DNA of 64,000 nt from Rhodanobacter sp. (GTDB lineage: Bacteria; Pseudomonadota; Gammaproteobacteria; Xanthomonadales; Rhodanobacteraceae). The notes beneath the pieces are model-generated. The model was not told where the DNA came from. It made no database searches and saw nothing but the letters and a program-made list of their open reading frames with translations. This document shows positions 1 to 8,089 of this stretch, in pieces (position 1 is the first letter of the stretch; each line of letters opens with the position of its first letter). Location: the NCBI GenBank assembly GCA_004298045.1, contig SCRM01000002.1, positions 1 to 64,000 on the forward strand, in the 5' to 3' direction. Position numbers and translations under genes: made by a program.

Positions 1-165
1 ACCTCCGAAACTCATTACTGACTTTCTTTGGGTGGGACGCTTTGCATTGCTTGGACAGGTCAGCGACCCGCCAGCGCAAGGCGTCCACACAATTCACCTG
101 TGCACACTGTCAAAGATCTGCTCCCGATCCCGAAGGACCGCCCGAGACATTTCGTCGCCGGTGAG
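1..165 (-). other. Leader region of an rRNA operon (16S gene lies left of the window)
   Basis: The minus strand after the promoter at 172-199 carries a boxA-like antitermination element at 108-120 (CAGATCTTTGACA), followed by the sequence GCACAGGTGAATTGTGTGG. This arrangement resembles the leaders that precede 16S rRNA in Pseudomonas and Xanthomonas relatives. The conserved 16S 5' end is not present, so the mature rRNA would begin left of base 1. No protein-coding gene is supported between 1 and 367; the plus-strand promoter of the next gene must lie between about 200 and 350 but is not obvious. Confidence 0.6.
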
Positions 166-171
166 CCGCCT

Positions 172-199
172 ACTATACATCGTTTTTTATGACCGTCAA
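172..199 (-). promoter_or_regulatory. Strong sigma70-type promoter, probably of an rRNA operon
   Basis: Read on the minus strand there is TTGACG (194-199), a 16-base spacer and TATAGT (172-177), followed by a GC-rich discriminator. It points leftwards, away from the DUF192 gene. No minus-strand gene follows it inside the window; a boxA-like element does. A near-consensus promoter with a GC-rich discriminator is typical of stringently controlled stable-RNA promoters. The boxes are seen directly; the rRNA assignment is inferred. Confidence 0.7.
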
Positions 200-367
200 C
201 CGACAATGTAACGTCTTTGTTCGGATTGATGTCCATCGCACCCCCGCGATGCAAGCCGCACTTGCGGGGGGCGTGCACTATAGCGCCGAGTGCGGTGGCA
301 GGGAAGCACCATTTGCCGTTTTGTGCACCGACGCAGGGTGGCTGATGCTCGACACAACGGAGGACAT

Positions 368-817
368 ATGCGCAAGCTGTTGATTGGTTGCTTGTTTGGG
401 TTTCTGTGTGACGGATGCAACCATGCCGCGCCCCCAACCGTGGCCGTCACCTTGCACGGTTCGCAGTTTGCAGTGGAGCTGGCGACCGACGAGGCGGCAC
501 GCGAATACGGATTGATGGCGCGGAGCCAGCTGGCCGCCGGTCACGGCATGCTGTTCGTGTTTCCAGACAACGCACCGCGCGGGTTCTGGATGAAAAACAC
601 ACTGATCGCGCTGGATATCCTGTACTTCGACGCCGATCGCAAGCTGGTCTCGGCCCAGCGTGACGCGCCCCCGTGCCAGGCCAACCCGTGTCCGATCTAC
701 CCAAGCCAAGGTAACGCGCAATACGTGCTGGAGCTGCCCGCTGGCAGTGCGCGCCGGATCGGTGCCGTACACGGCGACGTGTTGGGGATCGACGGCGCCA
801 TCGGCGCGGTGCGCTGA
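368..817 (+). CDS. DUF192 family exported protein
   Basis: 149 residues. The start is the ATG at 368, preceded by a good ribosome site (CGGAGG); a longer reading from 290 would need a start inside the leader and is not favoured. A short hydrophobic N-terminus (residues 4-16) suggests export. Cysteines at 8 and 17 could be lipidated, but neither sits in a canonical lipobox. The DUF192 core follows, with the family motifs YGLMAR (47-52), GMLFVF (60-65) and FWMKNTLIALDIL (73-85). The biochemical function of DUF192 is not established. Its TGA (815-817) directly abuts the stop codon of the convergent rubredoxin gene, leaving no intergenic base for a terminator. Confidence 0.85.
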   Translation: MRKLLIGCLFGFLCDGCNHAAPPTVAVTLHGSQFAVELATDEAAREYGLMARSQLAAGHGMLFVFPDNAPRGFWMKNTLIALDILYFDADRKLVSAQRDAPPCQANPCPIYPSQGNAQYVLELPAGSARRIGAVHGDVLGIDGAIGAVR

Positions 818-1018
818 TCAGTCGTCGGTTTCGACCATCTCGAAATCGCTTTTGGTCGAGCCACAATCAGGGCAGGTCCAGGTCTCCGGCACATCCTCCC
901 AGCGGGTGCCTGCGGGAATGCCTTCTTCGGGCACCCCCAGCGATTCGTCGTAGATGTAACCGCACACCACGCACATCCATTTGCGCGTGCCTGGGACTGC
1001 TGCCGAACGCTCACTCAT
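818..1018 (-). CDS. Rubredoxin
   Basis: 66 residues; a small one-electron carrier with a single iron held by four cysteines. The two CxxC knuckles are visible: C16-x-x-C19 within CVVCGYIYD and C49-x-x-C52 within CPDCG. The protein has an N-terminal extension of about 11 residues before the usual start. The chosen ATG (1018) is the first one giving a family-length protein. It is convergent with the DUF192 gene and divergent from thiE, with only 91 bases between the two starts, so both promoters must lie in that short gap. The physiological partner (alkane hydroxylase, superoxide or NO reductase) cannot be told from this window. Confidence 0.95.
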   Translation of the reverse strand: MSERSAAVPGTRKWMCVVCGYIYDESLGVPEEGIPAGTRWEDVPETWTCPDCGSTKSDFEMVETDD

Positions 1019-1109
1019 CGTCGGGTTTCTTCGTGAAAGGGAATGGGCGCATTCTGGCAACTCCCCTGCCGTTGCGGAAGCGCGGCCCCTTTCCCACCAA
1101 GGACATTCA

Positions 1110-1736
1110 ATGAACGCGACGACGTTTCCCCGCCATGGCTTGTATGCGATCACGAACGGCCCGCGCCCTGACCTGGTGGCCGCGGTGGAGGCGGCGTTGG
1201 CCGGCGGCGCCCGGGTGGTGCAGTACCGCGATGGCACCACCGACCACGCACGGCGTCACGGCGAAGCCGCGGCACTGCGCGAGGTGTGTCGTCGCCACCA
1301 CGCCACCTTGTTGATCGAATCCGATGCCGAACTCGCGCAAGCGACAGGAGCCGACGGCGTGCACCTGCGGCGGCCGGAAGACGTGGCCGAGGCGCGCGCA
1401 CTACTCGGCGCCGGCGCGATCATCGGCGTCTCGGCGCGCGACTCGATGGCGCTCGCGCGAGCCGCGGTGGCGGCCGGCGCCAACTACATTTCGTTCGGCG
1501 CATTCCATGCTTCGCCAACGATCCACGATGCACCGCGCGCCTCGCTCGACCTGCTTGCGCAAAGTGCCGCACTGGGCGTGCCGCGGGTGGCGATCGGCGG
1601 CGTCACCCCTGACAATGGCAGAGCCCTGATCGCGGCCGGCGCGGATCTGGTCGCCTCGGTGTCGTGCCTGTTCGGCGCCGCCGACGTTCGCGCCATGGCC
1701 CAGCGCTTCAGCGCCCTGTTCCCTGCCCACGAGTAA
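1110..1736 (+). CDS. thiE: Thiamine phosphate synthase (ThiE-like)
   Basis: 208 residues, family length. ThiE joins the pyrimidine diphosphate and the thiazole phosphate to make thiamine monophosphate in the cytoplasm. It is a TIM barrel, and the recognisable strands are QYRDG (38-42), [11 protein letters not shown] (81-91), GVSARD (106-111), [12 protein letters not shown] (126-137) and AIGGVTPDN (161-169). Two motifs differ from the classical enzyme: the lysine of the usual QxRxK is replaced (RDGTTD), and the lysine of the usual T-K phosphate-binding motif is missing after SPT. The assignment is still favoured by overall pattern and by the thiE-hemL neighbourhood. ATG at 1110; hemL begins 7 bases after the stop, so the two are probably cotranscribed. 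No TPP riboswitch was seen upstream. Confidence 0.85.
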   Translation: MNATTFPRHGLYAITNGPRPDLVAAVEAALAGGARVVQYRDGTTDHARRHGEAAALREVCRRHHATLLIESDAELAQATGADGVHLRRPEDVAEARALLGAGAIIGVSARDSMALARAAVAAGANYISFGAFHASPTIHDAPRASLDLLAQSAALGVPRVAIGGVTPDNGRALIAAGADLVASVSCLFGAADVRAMAQRFSALFPAHE

Positions 1737-1743
1737 GCCAGCG

Positions 1744-3021
1744 ATGACCAACCACGACCTGTTCCAGCGCGCCCTGCGCCGCCTGCCCGGCGGCGTGAAT
1801 TCGCCGGTACGCGCCTTCAAATCGGTGGGCGGCGAGCCGTTTTTTGCGGCCCGCGCGGATGGCGCCTATCTGTGGGACGTCGAGGGCCGGCGCTACCTCG
1901 ACTACGTGGAATCGTGGGGGCCGATGATCGTGGGCCACAATCATCCGGCGGTGCGCGAAGCGGTGGAGCGTGCGGTGCGCAACGGATTGTCGTTCGGCAC
2001 GCCGTGTCCCGCGGAGGTCACCATGGCGGAGACCATCGCGCGCCTGGTGCCGTCGGTGGACGTGGTGCGCATGGTCAATTCCGGCACCGAGGCGACGATG
2101 TCGGCGGTACGGTTGGCGCGCGGCGCGACCGGACGCGACAAGATCGTCAAGTTCGAAGGCTGCTACCACGGCCATGCGGATGGCTTCCTGGTGAAGGCCG
2201 GCTCCGGCGCGCTGACCTTCGGCGTGCCGACTTCACCCGGCGTGCCGAAGGCCACGGCCGATCTCACCCTCACCCTGCCCTACAACGACCTGGAAGCAGC
2301 GCAGGCGCTGTTCGCCGAATGCGGCGACGAGCTGGCCTGCCTGATCGTCGAGCCGGTGGCCGGCAACATGAACTGCATCCCGCCAGTGCCGGGGTTCCTC
2401 GCCGGATTGCGCGAGCTGTGCAGCGCGCATGGCACGGTGCTGATTTTCGACGAGGTGATGACCGGCTTCCGTGTGGCGCTCGGTGGTGCGCAAGCGCATT
2501 ACGGCGTAACCCCGGACCTGACCACGTTCGGCAAGGTGATCGGCGGCGGCATGCCGGTGGGCGCCTATGGCGGGCGCCGCGACCTGATGGCGCAGATCGC
2601 GCCGTCCGGGCCGGTGTATCAGGCCGGCACGTTGTCCGGCAACCCGGTGGCGATGGCGGCCGGGCTGGCGATGCTGGAGTTGATCCAGGCCCCCGGCTTT
2701 CATGCGCGGCTCGCCAAACACACCGCAGCCTTGTGCGACGGTTTGCAAGCCGCGGCGGATGCGGCAGGAGTGCCGTTCAGCACCAACCACGTTGGCGGCA
2801 TGTTCGGTCTGTTCTTCCACGCCGGCCCGGTAACGCGTTATGCGCAGGCGACGGCAGCGGATGTACCTCGGTTCAACCGGTTTTTCCACGCCATGCTGAA
2901 ACGCGGCGTGTATCTCGCGCCAAGCGCGTTCGAGGCTGGTTTTCTGTCCAGCGCCCACAGCGACGATGACCTTGCCGCCACCGTGCAGGCAGCGCGCGAA
3001 GCGTTTGCCGAAGCCACCTGA
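1744..3021 (+). CDS. hemL: Glutamate-1-semialdehyde 2,1-aminomutase
   Basis: 425 residues, full length. This PLP enzyme converts glutamate-1-semialdehyde to 5-aminolevulinate, the committed precursor of heme in the C5 pathway. The PLP-binding lysine is K264 in [12 protein letters not shown]; the acidic PLP-contacting motif DEVMTGFR lies at 236-243; VNSGTEA at 111-117 binds the cofactor phosphate. It starts 7 bases after thiE and is probably cotranscribed with it. Nothing in the sequence is anomalous. Confidence 0.97.
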   Translation: MTNHDLFQRALRRLPGGVNSPVRAFKSVGGEPFFAARADGAYLWDVEGRRYLDYVESWGPMIVGHNHPAVREAVERAVRNGLSFGTPCPAEVTMAETIARLVPSVDVVRMVNSGTEATMSAVRLARGATGRDKIVKFEGCYHGHADGFLVKAGSGALTFGVPTSPGVPKATADLTLTLPYNDLEAAQALFAECGDELACLIVEPVAGNMNCIPPVPGFLAGLRELCSAHGTVLIFDEVMTGFRVALGGAQAHYGVTPDLTTFGKVIGGGMPVGAYGGRRDLMAQIAPSGPVYQAGTLSGNPVAMAAGLAMLELIQAPGFHARLAKHTAALCDGLQAAADAAGVPFSTNHVGGMFGLFFHAGPVTRYAQATAADVPRFNRFFHAMLKRGVYLAPSAFEAGFLSSAHSDDDLAATVQAAREAFAEAT

Positions 3022-3146
3022 AGCTGAACGGCAGAAGCGTGAAACGGCTCCAATACGCGCTTTACACATAGGTGGCTTTACTGTCCGCGCCAGTCGCACA
3101 AGATGACGGGGCCGTCATCCAGCGGCATGTCACAGGAGCACACCAA

Positions 3147-3806
3147 ATGAAATCTCTTACCATCGCTTGCGCCTTGGCGCTTGGCCTCGGCTTGCCGCTG
3201 GCCAGCACCGCCGCACCAGAAATGCCCGCCATGCAGGCGACTGCCAGCCAGCCTGCCGCGGCACCGGCCGCCCCCAAGCTGCACCAGGCGCTGCGCAGCC
3301 TCTGGCACGGCCACATCGTCACCACCCGCGACTACGCCACGGCGGTCAAGGCGGGCAACAAGGCGGCCGAAACCAAGGCGGCCGACGCTGTCGTCGCCAA
3401 TGCCAAGGAAATCGCCAATGCGGTTGCCGGCTTCTACGGTGCCGACGCGGGCAAGGGCATGCTGAAGCTGCTGGCCGGCCATTGGGGTGGCGTGAAGGCG
3501 CTGACCGATGCTGAGCACGCCGGCGACAAGGCAGGCGTCGAGAAGGCGATGGAAACGCTGTCGACCAACGCCGGTGAAATCGCCAAGTTCCTGCATGGCG
3601 CCAACCCGAACAACTGGCCGGAAGCCACGGTGGACGGCTTGCTGCTGCAACATGCTGCCGACCACAAGGCGCTGGTCGCCGCCATGATGAGCGGCGACAA
3701 GGCTGGCGCAGCCAAGACCTGGACGATGATGGACGAGCACATGAACACCATCGCCGACGCGCTGTCTGGCGGCATTGCCGCCCAGTTCCCGGCCAAGGCC
3801 CAGTGA
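3147..3806 (+). CDS. Secreted helical protein of two repeated segments, unknown function
   Basis: 219 residues with a clear Sec signal peptide (hydrophobic 4-21, likely cleavage around STA-APE at 20-25) and an AGGAG ribosome site. The mature part looks all-helical and is built of two similar halves (about 45-125 and 130-215): LWHGHIVTTRDYATA and NAKEIANAVAGFYG in the first half are echoed by LLLQHAADHKALVAAMM and MNTIADALSGGIAAQFP in the second. This pattern is shared with a family of extracytoplasmic proteins, well represented in spore-forming Firmicutes, that databases often label hypothetical or mislabel as acetylglutamate kinase. No catalytic motif is visible. The next gene overlaps by 4 bases, so the pair is translationally coupled. 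Function unknown. Confidence 0.8.
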   Translation: MKSLTIACALALGLGLPLASTAAPEMPAMQATASQPAAAPAAPKLHQALRSLWHGHIVTTRDYATAVKAGNKAAETKAADAVVANAKEIANAVAGFYGADAGKGMLKLLAGHWGGVKALTDAEHAGDKAGVEKAMETLSTNAGEIAKFLHGANPNNWPEATVDGLLLQHAADHKALVAAMMSGDKAGAAKTWTMMDEHMNTIADALSGGIAAQFPAKAQ

Positions 3807-4465
3807 AACCCGTTGCCTCATTGCGTCAGCTCGGTCAGACGCAGCAGAAACTGCTGCGCAAACTGTTGACCGAGCCGCAAGGGGCAAGCGTCGAAGAGCT
3901 GTGTGCGGCGCTCGGCGTCACCCACAACGCAGTGCGGCAACACTTGTCCGCGCTGATTGCTGCGGGGTGCGTCGAGCGCGGCATGGCCCGCCCGACTGGC
4001 GGACGGCCGCAGGCGCGTTACCTGCTGCTGCCCGCCGGGAGGGATTTGTTTCCACGCCATTACGGCCTGATCGCCACCGGCATCCTCGAGCACCTGTATG
4101 CGACAAACGGCAAGGCCGGCGTGCAGGCATTGCTGGCGGCAGTTGGCCACGAGCTCGGTACGGCGGCGGCAAGCCGCGTGACTGAAGGCAGCGACGATGC
4201 TGTGGCATCACGACTTGCCGAACAACTGGACGCGATCGGCTATGAAGCCAGCACGGTCCAGCGCGACGGCGAAACCCAGGTCGAAGCCTACAACTGCGTG
4301 TTTCACCAGCTGGCCAAGCAACACCCGGACATCTGCCGGTTTGATCTGGCTTTCATGGAATCAGCGACCGGGCGCCCGATTCAGCACATGGAGTGCCTGC
4401 TGCGCGGTGGCCACGCGTGCCGGTTCCGCATCGGCAAAGCCCGCGCGAAAACCGACGCGGCCTGA
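3803..4465 (+). CDS. SufR-like winged-helix regulator with four-cysteine C-terminal domain
   Basis: 220 residues, starting with GTG at 3803 inside the stop of the preceding gene (GTGA overlap). The N-terminus is a winged helix of the ArsR/DeoR type: helix-turn-helix around VEELCAALGVTHNAVRQHLSAL (30-51) and wing GGRPQARYLLL (66-76). The C-terminal half carries cysteines C165, C178, C198 and C206 with the spacing seen in SufR-type repressors, which hold a [4Fe-4S] cluster and control suf operons. No suf gene is present here; the coupling instead points to the upstream secreted protein as target or partner. The Fe-S reading is inferred from the cysteine pattern. Confidence 0.75.
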   Translation: MKPVASLRQLGQTQQKLLRKLLTEPQGASVEELCAALGVTHNAVRQHLSALIAAGCVERGMARPTGGRPQARYLLLPAGRDLFPRHYGLIATGILEHLYATNGKAGVQALLAAVGHELGTAAASRVTEGSDDAVASRLAEQLDAIGYEASTVQRDGETQVEAYNCVFHQLAKQHPDICRFDLAFMESATGRPIQHMECLLRGGHACRFRIGKARAKTDAA

Positions 4466-4468
4466 ACC

Positions 4469-4888
4469 TCACCACTGCCCGCTGTTGGGCATCGATATCC
4501 ACGGTTCCGCCGGCGGCAGGTGGCCGTCCTGCAGGAGTTCGATCGAAATCAGGTCGGGCGAGCGCACGAACGCCATGTGGCCGTCGCGCGGCGGGCGGTT
4601 GATGGTGTAGCCCATGTCCAGCAGACGCTGGCAGGTCGCATACAGGTCGTCCATGCGAAACGCGAGATGGCCGAAGTTGCGTGCGCTGCCGTAATCCTCG
4701 GTCGAGCCCCAGTTGTACGTGAGCTCGATTTCGGCTTCCGGGCTGTCTGGCGCCGAAAGAAAGATCAGCGTGAACTTGCCTTGCGCGTTTTCCATTCGCC
4801 GCACTTCGCGCAGGCCGAGGCCCTCGCAGTAAAACCGCAGCGACGCGTCGATGTCGCGGATGCGCACCATGCTGTGCAGGTATTTCAT
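4469..4888 (-). CDS. gloA: Lactoylglutathione lyase (glyoxalase I), VOC family
   Basis: 139 residues, family length. The enzyme isomerises the hemithioacetal of methylglyoxal and glutathione to S-lactoylglutathione in the cytoplasm. The four metal ligands of the VOC fold are in place: H5, E55 (in EIELTYNW), H74 (in NFGHLAF) and E117 (in ISIELLQ). GSTEDYGSARNFGHLAF is typical of the bacterial Ni-type enzyme. It converges with the SufR-like gene, with 3 bases between the stops. Confidence 0.95.
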   Translation of the reverse strand: MKYLHSMVRIRDIDASLRFYCEGLGLREVRRMENAQGKFTLIFLSAPDSPEAEIELTYNWGSTEDYGSARNFGHLAFRMDDLYATCQRLLDMGYTINRPPRDGHMAFVRSPDLISIELLQDGHLPPAEPWISMPNSGQW

Positions 4889-4939
4889 ACCGGCTCGACT
4901 CCTTGATGAGAGGCTCCCATGATACCGACCATCCGCGGG

Positions 4940-5371
4940 CTACCCGGCGAGATGGTGGCGCACGGCGGTCGCCATCGCCGCCAGTTCGGCCGCAGCCGTC
5001 GGTGCGGGCACGCCGTGCGGGTACACGCGCAGCAAACCGTCACCAGCACGACGCGGCTGCACGTGCAGGTGGAAATGAAAAACCTCCTGACCTGCCACAC
5101 GACCGTTCGATTGCCAGAGATTCAATCCCTCCGCGCCGAAAGCATCGCGCAGCGCCAAGGCAACCCGCCGCGTCAGACGCATCACTGCGTCGGCCTCCTC
5201 GTCGGCGAGTTCATAGAGGTTTTCCGCATGCCGACGCGGAATCACCAGGACATGACCCGGCACGCCCTGGCGCAGATCCATGAACGCCAGCGCGGTGGCA
5301 TCTGCGGCCACCATCGCAGCCGGGATCTCCCCGGCGGCGATGGCGCAAAACAGGCAGCGGTCAGTGCTCAC
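4940..5371 (-). CDS. HIT family nucleotide hydrolase
   Basis: 143 residues. The histidine triad is HFHLHVQPR (H99, H101, H103), and CLFCA (C6, C9) is the zinc-like N-terminal motif common in bacterial HIT proteins. Such proteins hydrolyse nucleoside phosphoramidates or dinucleotides; the substrate here is unknown. The start is GTG at 5371: its GTGA overlaps the TGA of the upstream aminotransferase, which indicates translational coupling and decides the start. The same frame stays open far upstream on the opposite reading of argD, but that part has no HIT similarity. Confidence 0.9.
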   Translation of the reverse strand: MSTDRCLFCAIAAGEIPAAMVAADATALAFMDLRQGVPGHVLVIPRRHAENLYELADEEADAVMRLTRRVALALRDAFGAEGLNLWQSNGRVAGQEVFHFHLHVQPRRAGDGLLRVYPHGVPAPTAAAELAAMATAVRHHLAG

Positions 5372-6597
5372 GCCGCCTTGAACGCCGTCAGCGCGGCACG
5401 CAGGCGGCGCAAGCCTTCTTCGACGTCCGCGCCGGCAATGGTGAGCGGCGGCACCAGGCGCAACACGTTCGGCCCGGCCTGCAGAATCAGCAGGCCTTGC
5501 GCCGCGGCGTGGCCAAGGATGTCGCCGGCCTTGCCAAGGTACGGCGTATCCAGTGCGGCACCGAGCATCAAGCCGCGGCCACGGATTTCCTGAAACAGGT
5601 GCAGGTCGGCGTTGATCGCGGCCAGCCCGTCGCGCAGCGCTTGGGATTGGGTGGCGACGTTGCCGAGCACCGCCGGCGAACCGAGCTTGCGCAGGGCGAC
5701 GCGGGCGACGGCGGTCGCCATCGGATTGCCGCCAAACGTGCTGCCGTGTGCGCCGTACTGCATGACATCGGCCACCCGCGGGCCGGCCAGCATCGCGGCG
5801 ATCGGAAAGCCGCAGCCCAGCGCTTTCGCCAACGTGACGATGTCGGGCTGGATGCCGTCCTGCGCGTGCGCGAACAGCGTGCCGGTGCGGCCCATGCCGC
5901 ACTGGATTTCGTCCAGCACCAGCAGCGCGTCGTGCGCATCACACAACTCGCGCACGCGCTTCAGGTACCCCGGCGCTGCCGGCACGATGCCCCCCTCGCC
6001 CTGCACCGGTTCGAGCATCACCGCAGCGACATCGCCAGCCGCCAATGCCGCTTCAACCGCGCCCGCGTCGTTGAACGGGATGTGGCGGAACCCCTGCGGC
6101 AGCGGCTCGTAACCGGCCTGGTACTTGGGCTGCGCAGTGGCGGTGACGGTAGCCAGTGTGCGGCCGTGGAACGAGCCGTTGAAGGTGAGGACGACACGCT
6201 TTTCCGGCGGCCGCCCCTGCGCCGCGGCCCACTTGCGCACGAGCTTGATCGCCGCCTCGTTCGCCTCGCCGCCGGAGTTGCAGAAGAACACGCGCTGCGC
6301 GAAGCCCGAGGCCCGCACCAATTCCTCGGCCAGACGCAGTGGCGGCTCGGTGTAGAACGCGTTGCTGGTGTGCCACAGCTTGCCGGCCTGCCCAGTCAGC
6401 GCGGCGATCAGGTCGGGGTCGCCATAACCGAGCGAGTTCACCGCGATGCCGGCGCTGAAATCCACGTACTCGCGGCCATCGGTATCCCACACGCGCGCCC
6501 CCTTGCCGTGGTCGAGCACCATGTCGCGCGGGTGGTACACCGGCAGCCAATACTGTTTGGCGCGCGCAATGAGGTCGGTGGTGGCTTGGGTGGTCAT
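5368..6597 (-). CDS. argD: Class III PLP aminotransferase, acetylornithine type
   Basis: 409 residues. In arginine synthesis ArgD transfers the amino group between glutamate and N-acetylglutamate semialdehyde; close paralogues act on succinylornithine or other omega-amino donors. The PLP lysine is K258 in TLAKALGCGFP, the cofactor aspartate is in LVLDEIQCGMGRTG (226-239), and SFHGRT (142-147) is present. ATG at 6597; an upstream in-frame extension to 6711 reads through unrelated sequence and is rejected. No arg genes are adjacent, so arginine specificity is inferred from sequence type only. Coupled to the downstream HIT gene. Confidence 0.88.
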   Translation of the reverse strand: MTTQATTDLIARAKQYWLPVYHPRDMVLDHGKGARVWDTDGREYVDFSAGIAVNSLGYGDPDLIAALTGQAGKLWHTSNAFYTEPPLRLAEELVRASGFAQRVFFCNSGGEANEAAIKLVRKWAAAQGRPPEKRVVLTFNGSFHGRTLATVTATAQPKYQAGYEPLPQGFRHIPFNDAGAVEAALAAGDVAAVMLEPVQGEGGIVPAAPGYLKRVRELCDAHDALLVLDEIQCGMGRTGTLFAHAQDGIQPDIVTLAKALGCGFPIAAMLAGPRVADVMQYGAHGSTFGGNPMATAVARVALRKLGSPAVLGNVATQSQALRDGLAAINADLHLFQEIRGRGLMLGAALDTPYLGKAGDILGHAAAQGLLILQAGPNVLRLVPPLTIAGADVEEGLRRLRAALTAFKAA

Positions 6598-6619
6598 GGT
6601 GGTTCCGTGAGGTGGGAGG

Positions 6620-7438
6620 TCAATCGAGATACAGATCCGGCAGCAGGCGCTGGCTCGGGTCGACGGCGTACTGCGCAAGGTCGGTGACGCCAGCGGCGGC
6701 AAGCACTTCATCGTCGATCAGGAAGCGGCCGGTGCACTCCTTGGCCGGGCGGGTGAGGATGGCGTGCGCGGCGTCGGCGAGAATCTCCGGCGAGCGGCCG
6801 TTTGCGCCACTCACGCCGGGGATCATGTTGAGCGCGTCGGTGGCGATCAGGGTGCGCGGCCACAGGCCATTGATGGCGACGCCGCGCGGGCCAAACTCGG
6901 CGGCGAGCCCCAGGGTGACAAAGCTCATGCCCATCTTCGCCAGGGTGTAGGCGGTGTGCGGGCCCCACCATTTGGGGTTCAGCGATGGCGGCGGGCACAA
7001 GGTCAGGATGTGCGGGTTTTCCGCCTTGAACAAGTGCGGCAGGCAGGTCTGCGCGCACAGGAAACTGCCGCGCGCGTTGACCTGCTGCATCAGGTCGAAA
7101 CGCTTCATCGGCGTTTCCAGCGTGCCGCGCAGCCAGATCGCGCTGGCGTTGTTGACCAGGATGTCGATGCCGCCGAATTTGGCGACGGTGGCGGCGACCG
7201 CCGCCGCGACCTGCTCCTCTTCACGGATGTCGCATTTGATCGCCAGCGCGTGACCACTGGCGGCCTCGATCGCCGTCGCAGCGGTGTGGATCGTGCCGGG
7301 CAGCTTGGGGTTGGGCACGTCGCTCTTGGCGGCAATCGCCACGTTGGCGCCGTCGCGGGCGGCACGCAGTGCGATCGCGAGGCCGATGCCGCGCGAAGCA
7401 CCGGTAATGAAAAGGGTCTTGCCATGCAGCGTGGTCAT
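6620..7438 (-). CDS. Short-chain dehydrogenase/reductase, HSDL2-like
   Basis: 272 residues. N-terminal Rossmann motif TGASRGIG (12-19), NNAS (96-99) and the catalytic Y164-x-x-x-K168 (YTLAK) with S152 as the probable serine partner. The segment KSDVPNPKLPGTIHTAA (38-54) is a signature of the HSDL2-like subgroup, in which animal members carry an extra sterol-carrier domain that is absent here. Substrate unknown; the family acts on fatty-acid or steroid-like hydroxyacyl compounds. It sits in a minus-strand run 15 bases after the Lon-like gene and 22 bases before argD, so it may be cotranscribed with both. Confidence 0.85.
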   Translation of the reverse strand: MTTLHGKTLFITGASRGIGLAIALRAARDGANVAIAAKSDVPNPKLPGTIHTAATAIEAASGHALAIKCDIREEEQVAAAVAATVAKFGGIDILVNNASAIWLRGTLETPMKRFDLMQQVNARGSFLCAQTCLPHLFKAENPHILTLCPPPSLNPKWWGPHTAYTLAKMGMSFVTLGLAAEFGPRGVAINGLWPRTLIATDALNMIPGVSGANGRSPEILADAAHAILTRPAKECTGRFLIDDEVLAAAGVTDLAQYAVDPSQRLLPDLYLD

Positions 7439-7452
7439 CGGGGTTCTCCGGG

Positions 7453-8055
7453 TCAGGCTTTCTGGAAACGCGGCAGGATGTCGCGCAGCTCGGCAAGGCG
7501 TTGCAGCGGGTCGACCATCTCCAACAGCCGCTGGCGCTCGTCATTGGTCAACGGCATCAGCTCGGCCAGCCGAAAGCCGAGCCAGCGTGCGTCGTCGTAG
7601 CTGGCGCGCGCGGCATCCTTGAATTGGGGCGCCATGATGTCAACCAGTCGCTCGCCAATGGTTTGCAGCAAGGCCAGTTCGACCGGCACCTGCACGTAGC
7701 GCTCTTCCGGCCACCAGTCGACGCTGCCACGCAACTGGCCGTCGGCGCGTGCCCGGGTGCGGCGCACGCGAAACCGCGGCCCGCCTTCAACCACGATGCC
7801 AAGCAGGCCGTCGGCGTCGTGATGGAAATCGACGATGCGCGCCAGCGTGCCCACGGCGGCGGGCACTGCCGGCATGCCCGCCTCGTCGCCGGCAAGAATC
7901 AGGCACACGCCAAACCCCTTGTCGTTGCGCGTGCACTCGCGCACGAGATCCAGGTAACGCGGTTCGAACACGCGCAAATCCAGCCGCGCACCGGGAAACA
8001 ACACGGTGGACAGCGGAAACAGCGGCAGCTCGGTGCGGGGTGAACGCGCAGGCAT
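7453..8055 (-). CDS. Lon N-terminal (LON substrate-binding) domain protein
   Basis: 200 residues made of the LON substrate-binding domain alone, with none of the AAA+ or protease parts of Lon. The N-terminal ELPLFPLSTVLFPGARLDL (9-27) and FEPRY (30-34) match the start of the Lon domain. Similar stand-alone proteins are common in proteobacteria and have no established function. ATG at 8055, 35 bases after mpl on the same strand. The same frame is open upstream, but only as an antisense shadow of mpl. Confidence 0.88.
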   Translation of the reverse strand: MPARSPRTELPLFPLSTVLFPGARLDLRVFEPRYLDLVRECTRNDKGFGVCLILAGDEAGMPAVPAAVGTLARIVDFHHDADGLLGIVVEGGPRFRVRRTRARADGQLRGSVDWWPEERYVQVPVELALLQTIGERLVDIMAPQFKDAARASYDDARWLGFRLAELMPLTNDERQRLLEMVDPLQRLAELRDILPRFQKA

Positions 8056-8089
8056 GCGCCAAGTGTAACCAGCGCGCGTGGCACCGCGC

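Noticed and set aside
1020-1109. TPP riboswitch upstream of thiE
   Set aside because: The 91-base gap lacks the conserved THI-box helices and is too short.
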